Assembly: GCF_001632365.1 (NCBI RefSeq)
Contig: NW_024468510.1
Coordinates: forward strand, 436,310-500,309
Direction: 5' to 3'
DNA: 64,000 nt
Origin: Laetiporus sulphureus 93-53
Lineage: Eukaryota > Basidiomycota > Agaricomycetes > Polyporales > Laetiporaceae
The notes beneath the pieces are model-generated. The model was not told where the DNA came from and made no database searches. It saw only the letters and a list, made by a program, of their open reading frames with translations. Position numbers and translations under genes: made by a program. Positions within the stretch are counted from its first letter, which is position 1; every line of letters begins with the position of its first letter. Shown in pieces: positions 57,162-64,000 of this stretch.

Positions 57162-59584
57162 CGCCTAGCAGGCCGTGAAGGGCAAGCCGAACAACGGACG
57201 GAATGGCGAGGATGAGGTAGGTGAGTAAGTGCAGTCATAATCATAATATTACAAAGTGCATACACGCGTATGCGGTGGAGCGGTCGGTGACGCTCCAGCG
57301 CCAGCGCCCGCGCCTCTCTCGTAACCATCACTCTCCCTCCCTCTCAGGCATCCGTATTCCGGACATTCACAAAAAACCTTCCCATCTTACCTCTACTTCT
57401 CTGGCTTCCAGAGGCAGCCGACACGCTAATCGGGCACCTGTCTCGCAACCACACCTTCTGGTCTGTTTCGACACCGCCTATCGCAATACGCGACCGCATC
57501 AAACACGTTCAGCACCAAGATTCGGACACCAATCGGGACACGAATGTGGACGACGTCGTATAGCCAACCAGCATTCGCCCGGCTGCTATGATTGTTCCGC
57601 CGATCACCCGCCAACTACGGGCATGACAGAGCAGGTACTGTGTCGCCACTGCGCATATATCGCACGGTGCAGGCCGGTGGAGGAGCGGTTGCCTTACAGA
57701 TTTACCGACGTGTCATTCCCACTTCAAGTGAGCATAAGACAGCCTTTCCTGGAATAGTGCTCGTGATGGCCTCTTGCGAATTGTCTCAGCCCGCCGGGAG
57801 TATTGGACCCTATCTACCGAAACAATATGCGCGCGTTCGCCCATTGGAGCGTGACGGAGCCGTGTATGCACACTAGGCCTTTTCCAGGAATCGTGCAGCC
57901 CTCATGGTACGTGTCCAAGACCCGACGCGATGGCCAGCATGCTATGCCGAATGCAAGAGCTTGTTCCAGCGTCATTTAGTGCACGTTCTCCGTCGCTCAA
58001 ACGCGACCAAGAGCATGCTTGTTCTCTATCAATGGGCACGTACTCTCACTATCGTCGATGCCAATGTGATATGCATACCATGATAGAAGCATCGGGCCAC
58101 AGTCGGACCTCTCACATGCGTCCAGTGCAGCAGCCGAGCTCGCTGAAGGCGGTATGTGAACGATCACTCGCCAGCGTCACAAAGCTCCCTTCATGCAACC
58201 GGAATTTTGGCTCGCTCATACAAGTACGCAATCACACAGCTTCTAGCGATGATCAACCACCAGCGAGGCTGCGGAACATATCAATATCACTGCCCCAGAC
58301 TTGCCTTCCATATCTCAGCGAGCACCATGCGTGCGCCGACGATGACGGGAATGAACCTAGCTTTTTGAGCCAAGTACAAGAAGCTTTCTCCGCACAGAAA
58401 CGAATTCTCTTTCATGGGTTGCACCTTCTCAAGCATTGAGTGAAATATGAGAACAGTGCGTTCATTCCGTTGGTCTTCAAATTCGTTCATGCAGTGTGAA
58501 GAACTGCGAAGTGGAATATCGGTCCTCGTCGGCTAGGATACGGCACACACGCCTTCACTATCTGCATTCTATCCGCTGGTGCGTGGTGGTATGCGTACCG
58601 CTTCCAAGTCAAGAGCCTCTCGGATATTTATCGTGCCTAGCCCGCCACCGACGTCTGTACTTTCTGGCGAACCAGAAGAAAGCCTCATGTTCGACAATTG
58701 TTTGTCTACAATGCAAGTTCTCTTCACCCGTTCCAAGTCTTCCTTGCCGGTACACAGCTAGTTCATCCAGCAGAAACGTGTATGGAATTCTGTTCGTCTG
58801 CCAGTAAGCACCTGCTTCCTGCGCAGTCTATTCTTGCGTCACTTCGCAGGCACATCAGGTGGTTCGCTCGAGCTCCGACCGCCCTGGCAAGCACGTCACC
58901 CTCATAGTCCTGATATCAGTCGGTGTATCTTTAGGATCTGCGGCGGTATTCGACCTGAGATTATTTGTCTCGGCTCAAGTCGAATACTCCGGTAGCCGCA
59001 ATGTATATGTTGCTGCTAGAATGTGCGCTCTGCCCCTTCATCGACACGGCTTTCGGAACTGCCGGCGATATCCAAGCCGGCTCTTTTTCAGCGATTTCAC
59101 AACCGCACAGGTGATTGTGGGAAGAGGGGGGGGGGGGACACTTATGATGACTGTATGAAGAGAGAGCTTAGAAGGCAGTGCCGAGCCAGGTGTCGTGATT
59201 CTATTCGCAGAAGTCGCTTTGAGTTAATCTTCCAGAACTTGCATGCTGATGTGACGTCCATGCTGAGCATATCATAAGCTCTGTTCGTATGTTGCCTCCA
59301 CACTCAGGTTCAGTATGGCCACAGCTGATCTATGCGATACGCCACGATGTTATTCGATCCAATGTATGTGTTCTATTGATTCATAGATCTACGTTATACC
59401 GTTGAAAGATAACGGAGCCTGTTTAAATCAATGTCAAGTGATCACGGCACGATCTGGGAATGGAACGTTGCACATAAGCTCGAAGCGACGGCAGGGGAAG
59501 CAAGACTAGCCACATCAAAGCATGACTTTCCGAGTGCGCTACGGAGCTCCGTCAGGACATGGGTGCAAATCTTCAGAGCAATCG
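57162..59584. other. Gene-free stretch, nothing recognised
   Basis: This 2.4-kb stretch follows the start of the dehydrogenase-like gene and should contain its promoter. Plus-strand frames at 57221-57757 and 57930-58439 have no motif. A run of about 12 G occurs near 59126-59137. I see no RNA gene. Confidence 0.45.
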
Positions 59585-60500
59585 CTAACGAACTGACCAG
59601 AGCTTCCGGATCTCGTCATGATTCTCCGTGATTGTTGCCTCGCGCACTCTTCTCGCTTTCTCCCAGATATCATCGCCGTCAGCCACCGCTGTGTACCATT
59701 CCGTACGCACGCCCTGTAGCGTATGGGCTCCTGGGACCACGAAGAGGCTCTCGTTAGTCGACATAGCTATTTTATCGCGTGCCACCCATTCCTCTGGTTC
59801 CATCTCTCGATCGAGCACAAGGACGACCATCTTCACCCTCTTGTGCATGAGCAGAGCTGAGACGCACGCCATGCACTCTTCATGGTTTGAGCTGCCCAGA
59901 GGGATCGCGACGTAGTCGAGCGCACGCATGCGAAGCATCAACATCAAGTGGAAGAAGATGTCGATGTTGACGTTCACGAAGCGCAGGTGCGTGACCGCGT
60001 CCAGGATCGCGAAGGGCATTTCGTCCGAGCCGAAGTAGACATCGGGCCCGAGGGTCGTGAGGTGCGTGCATGCCGCCCGTGCGCCGGGCTCAAACGCGCC
60101 GGAGTTGCACCACCGCGAAAGCGGGAGATACAGGATGGCGAGGTTGGGGATGGTGTGCCAGAGTCACAGCGCCTGACGCGTGCAGGCGTCTGAGAAGGTC
60201 CGTGGGTCCTCGAGCCAGAGGTTCCGCACGAAGCGGCGGACGTGTTCTGGGAAGCGTGCGATGGCGTCGATGTTGGTGAGCGGAGGGGGTGTCGCGTACA
60301 CGCGGGGCAGAATTGTTTGTCGTACTATCCAAGGGGTAGTTTGAGAGGCCATACGGGCACCATCAAAGTCTCCCAGGCAGGCCTCCGCGATCTGCGGGAT
60401 CAACTCTGCTGGGAGGTCTACGACATGATTTGTCGCCTTACTGTTAGGATCTTGAGAGTGCGTAAGTGAGATACTAGGACTGGATGGTGCAGCAGGCAGC
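59585..60500 (-). pseudogene. F-box-like protein gene with an in-frame TGA
   Basis: Reading the minus strand from 60500, a single frame runs through DLPAELIPQIAEACLGD, WIVRQTILPRVY, FPEHVRRFVRNLWLEDPRTF and ACTRQAL. It then meets TGA at 60164-60166 and continues with LWHTIPNLAILYLPL, ending RKLWSVR at 59585. The opening resembles the F-box of basidiomycete proteins, which act as substrate adaptors in SCF ubiquitin ligases; the rest resembles their leucine-rich tails. A good acceptor (branch-like CTAAC, then CACCACAG) sits just before 60500, so upstream exons probably exist, but I could not place a start codon. One nonsense codon suggests a recent pseudogene or a sequencing error. Confidence 0.6.
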
Positions 60501-60992
60501 CTGTGGTGGTTAGCATCAGCACGCGCTTAGACCATCATCCGTCTGATTATTTCGCTGCGACTCACTTCTGATGTGTGTCCTCTGCCTCGGAGATGCTGCG
60601 ATCAGTGCTGCAGTGGGCTGAAGGGTGCAATCGAATAGACGGACAGTTGCGGTCGTGTCTTATAGCCTCTGCTCAACCGTGATGCTTACACGTCGACGCG
60701 ATATCGGATGACACTAGATCATCAGGAGCTCATATTCAGATACCGTATAATCTCCGTATGGTGCGTACGTGGTTTGTACGTGGCTGGTTTACTCAGTGGC
60801 CCGAGCGCCTGCGTGCCCTAACCCCGGGATGATCCGAACTGTCCGCTTGTTTAACACCTTCACCTGCTCCGTGACAACTTGGTTGCCCAGGGAACAAATT
60901 CAGTGGGATGTGTCGAGCAGCTCTCACATTCGGACACTTGGCAGGCCCAGTTGCTCCCTCAGAATTGTTCCAGAAAGGAACTTCTTGCAAAT
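60501..60992. other. Intergenic or upstream exon region of the minus-strand F-box-like gene
   Basis: A donor-like GTGAGTCG on the minus strand near 60560 could end an upstream exon of the gene at 59585-60500, but no start codon is clear. Nothing else is recognised. Confidence 0.35.
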
Positions 60993-61930
60993 TAACCATT
61001 TATACGGCGAATATCATTCTTAGCTACCTACGCTTCCATCCGGAAGCTCGGAATTGCTCTATCGTACGTCGTCCTTGTGGCAGCCTCAGTCTTCAACCAC
61101 TTCATAGGGCCATATGGGCTACTATTCAGCTCATCGATCGTTGTTGCGGGAACGATCGGTGGCTAAGCTTTCTGCGTTATATCAAAGTTATTGCTAATGG
61201 TCCGCTGCAGTAATAGACTCCAACGAGAAGAATCTCTTCCGTCAATCTTCTCTCTCAGCTTTCCGAGCGCATCTTCAATGAGACCTATGTAGCCTGAATT
61301 TTTCAGGACAGACCGCGGCAGCCGCGAATGCTCCTGCCTTCAAGATTCTTCGGCTTGCTCTCGCAATTCATTCCATCTATGCCACACGTTCAATTGTCGA
61401 TCTCTCATCTTCGACGGCTGTGAGTCAAGCGCCTCGTATGCTCTGTGGTCTTCAATTGGTTTGGGTCCTCGAGCTGAATGGCATTTTCGTAGAACTCGTC
61501 CGTACGGAGCTCGTCATCTCCAAGGCCACCCCGGTGTGTCTCCTCGATTGTTCATCTTGTATCTACTGCTCACAGGTGCCGTGGCTGCAACATCTGTCTT
61601 CGTCCCGGTTCAGGGTATCGTCATTTACGTGAAGCCGGAATTCGCTCGTTCCTGTGCGTCGGTCTCTTCCCCTCGGCATTCACAAAGAACCTCGGCACCC
61701 TCGTCGACTGTTTTGCTCATGCTACGCGACTCAAAGTGTACAGACTCTTGGCTCTGGATTTCTCGTCTTCCACGATTTCTTCTCCTAATGCTCCTGTCAA
61801 ACGCCTTTTAATACGATGGCCTTGACAACCATTGAGGATACGTAATCTCTCAAGGTTCTGCACATCCGACGAGCATTTGACTCAGGCTAGCGATCGCGCT
61901 GCCTCGGCTTATGGACTTATGCGTCTCATG
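60993..61930 (+). pseudogene. Possible decayed F-box-like gene
   Basis: Scattered plus-strand pieces look like relics of the same class of gene. IILSYLRFHPEARNCSIV near 61010-61070 can be compared with IILRYL..PETYQNCTRV of the intact gene at 62.6 kb. VLELNGIFVELV lies near 61470, and NLGTLVDCFAHATRLKVYRL near 61690-61750. They lie in different frames with stops between them and without a consistent splice pattern. The resemblance is weak; this may be chance. Confidence 0.3.
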
Positions 61931-62595
61931 TTGGGTTTATATTTCTGATTCCTAGCACGGGATCCTGCCCTCCCTCGACGGAGCATACTCAACGTGGTTC
62001 CTCTCAATCAGGCCGTGGAATACGAAGCACCTTCGTAAGTGTTCATCCGGCCCTGTGCTCTGGGAAGAGAGAAGGCGTCGTCGACAATCTGAGAAGTCCT
62101 GTCTGATGCACTGTGGCAGCTTGGTCGCTGCTAGGCTATAATTATAAATTTGATGTATGACCGTGTATCGTTTAACACTAGACACATGAATCCATATCTA
62201 TGTTTAACAACTTCAACAACATCAATGGCAAGAAATAGCTCAATCGTAAACGTCTGAAGAGTCAAGACATGCCAGAGCGTCACGGCTAACATGTGACGCG
62301 TGACGCTTGCAAGCGCCATCGATTGATCAACGGTCCCTCGTGGCATTTTGTTCTATATTGTGAACAAAGACAAGGACCCACCTTGTTTTTCAGCCTACAA
62401 CGGTCGGGCTGAGACTGAAACACGAGTGTAGTATGTGACAAGCGTGAGAAAATCACCATGCTGTCTCCTGCATGCAGTGCATTTGGGTGCGTTGTATGCG
62501 GTTTAAAGGAAGGTGTTCCTCATCCCGAATGCTTAGGGCCGGAACCAAGCCTACGCCATCCTCTCCTGTCTACTACCTACTCGCAAGTTTCTGCA
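61931..62595. other. Intergenic, promoter side of the F-box gene
   Basis: No gene is recognised. It includes an AT-rich patch near 62.14-62.22 kb and must contain the promoter of the F-box gene starting at 62596. Confidence 0.45.
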
Positions 62596-64000
62596 ATGGC
62601 GGTCGACAGTGTGGACGATTCATACGCGCGCACAAGGTACGTGAGCCTATGATTTCGGTAGCTCGTTACAACTTGACGGCCATCATTCAGAATGCCCAAA
62701 GAGATCCCCTTGGATATCGTGGACATTATATTACGGTACCTTTGGACGAGCCCCGAGACGTATCAGAACTGCACTCGCGTATGTCGTGAATGGTACAAGC
62801 TCTGCGCCCAGCAGCAAGCCCGCTACAATGGCATTTTTCTGGAGGACCTCTCCGATCTCCAAGCGTTGAAACGCGTCTGTTCTTCATTAACCTCGGCAGA
62901 ACTATACCCGAAAAGAAGGTTTCTGGAGGTCTTCGAAGACGAGAGGCATCCTTATAGCCAGCAAGTGCCTCCTGTTCTCTCGAGCGACCTTCCCAGCCTC
63001 TTGCACATATCCTTCATCAATAGCGATTGGCAGACGGGTAGATCCCCGCTGTCATTCAACTTTTTTTGGGGCATTGCTCAGTTCCCCTACCTCAGCTCAG
63101 TGATCTTGTATAACTGCCGGTTCCACACCCTGAGCGATCTCAAGAAGCTCGTCTGCGCCATCCGCCATCTCTCTATTCTCTGCCTAGATAAGGTTGTCTG
63201 GGTCCCAGCAAAGACAGGAGGATTGCAGCAAACACGAGATCTACAACACCCATATGAATCTCAAATCAAGACACTCAGGTTAACGCATTTGTTATCCACT
63301 CGGAGAGCTAGTTCGAGTGCGGTAAAGGACGCTCTGACGGACCCTGCTTTTGCGGAGCTCGTCCCGTGGATTTTTGGATCTGTCACTGATATGTTCATAC
63401 ACGACTGCTGTTTTGAAGATTTTAACGAGTTCCGAAGCTATGTTTTTGCTTTCAGCTGCGTGGAGAAGCTGTTCATTGAACGGCTGGAGTTGTTGAGCAG
63501 TCCGGAAGGGCTTGGGACCATGCCACCTGCTAACAGCGCCGTGTTTCTTCTTCCGCTCATTAAACCTTCCCCATACGGACCCGGGCGATTTGGCGTGGAC
63601 TACAAATTCAAGCGTAATATGATGTGGAAATGGAACGGCGACGAGTTTCACACAGAGGATACAAAAGCCTTGCTTGAATTTCAGGCGGGTCATTGGGTTC
63701 CTGATGATGTCAATCAACTGAGGATCCTCTGCCAATACGAATCGGTCACTGCGCCTGATCTATTTGGCAGGAAGCTAGAGATCTATGGAGGATCACCGCC
63801 TGAGGTCATGCTTCTCACCGGTGATCGGTCCTTCGATGGTGTGTGACTTTGGAATCATGACCCTGGTGAGAAGCTAAGCATTGTTTGTACAGAGCTGCAG
63901 TTTGAGATACGCCGTCCCGTTGACATATGGTCGCTCGACATCCTGTGGGACAGTGTCGCCCATGCCCTCATGCAGCTCCGGCTCTGGAACTGTTACGAGC
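62596..64000 (+). CDS. F-box-like protein (3' end beyond the window)
   Basis: Probably a substrate-recruiting F-box protein of an SCF ubiquitin ligase. Exons are 62596-62636, 62691-63838 and 63893 to the window edge, with introns of 54 and 54 bp. The F-box lies near the start: MPKEIPLDIVDIILRYL, then ETYQNCTRVCREWYKL. About 350 residues follow with irregular leucine-rich segments typical of basidiomycete F-box families (for example LPSLLHISFINSDW, LSSVILYNCRF, KTLRLTHLL, VEKLFIERLELL). The ATG at 62692 could serve as start by itself; the upstream exon adds MAVDSVDDSYARTR in frame. After the second intron the frame continues ELQFEIRRPVDIWSLDILWD to the end of the window. Confidence 0.75.

Overview
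The window reads as nuclear DNA of a filamentous basidiomycete, most likely a wood-decay-type agaricomycete. The signs are short introns (about 48-86 nt) with GT..AG ends, a P450 gene in 13 exons, F-box-like genes and gene relics, acidic or Ser/Pro-rich fungal proteins, and long terminal repeat (LTR) elements of the chromodomain-bearing Ty3/gypsy class. I assign no species. Everything is read by eye; no search was run.

Layout. 1-5.7 kb: no gene recognised. 5.75-7.34 kb: an Atf1-type bZIP transcription factor. 8.5-18.65 kb: two diverged direct copies (A about 8.52-12.93 kb, B about 14.05-18.65 kb) of a decayed, unrecognised unit. 18.66-19.28 kb: two short palindromic inverted-repeat elements. 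19.74-21.77 kb: ribosomal protein eL18 (minus) head-to-head with a Transformer-2-type splicing factor (plus). 24.36-25.16 kb: a GNAT acetyltransferase. 25.9-45.28 kb: a nested transposon complex. 46.39-48.67 kb: an intact P450. 49.16-57.16 kb: a conserved unknown protein (minus), the Nug1/nucleostemin-type ribosome-assembly GTPase (plus), and a very long medium-chain dehydrogenase-like protein (minus). 59.6-64 kb: F-box-like genes and relics, the last running off the window.

The transposon complex is the most remarkable part. A hAT-like element is bounded by near-identical 33-bp inverted ends and a perfect 8-bp target duplication (25897-25904 and 45281-45288). It carries a palindromic 0.86-kb insert holding a helicase-like fragment. 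It was also entered by a minus-strand Ty3/gypsy element (27223-44399, target duplication CCAAT). A second, plus-strand copy of the same family then landed inside the 5' LTR of the first. The two head-to-head LTRs form a large inverted repeat whose centre is an assembly gap (35547-35911).

The gypsy family has two extra reading frames before gag, a gag-pol arrangement in the -1 frame, a chromodomain, and a C-terminal dUTPase-like domain after the chromodomain. Its primer-binding site is a 13-nt exact complement of the predicted 5' end of its own transcript, the hallmark of Tf1/sushi-type self-priming. Both copies are disabled; most stops look like C-to-T changes and one TGA in reverse transcriptase is shared.

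The host genes are mostly housekeeping (translation, splicing, ribosome assembly, stress transcription) with accessory genes (P450, F-box) towards the right. I see no secondary-metabolite cluster around the P450, and no tRNA, rRNA or CRISPR.
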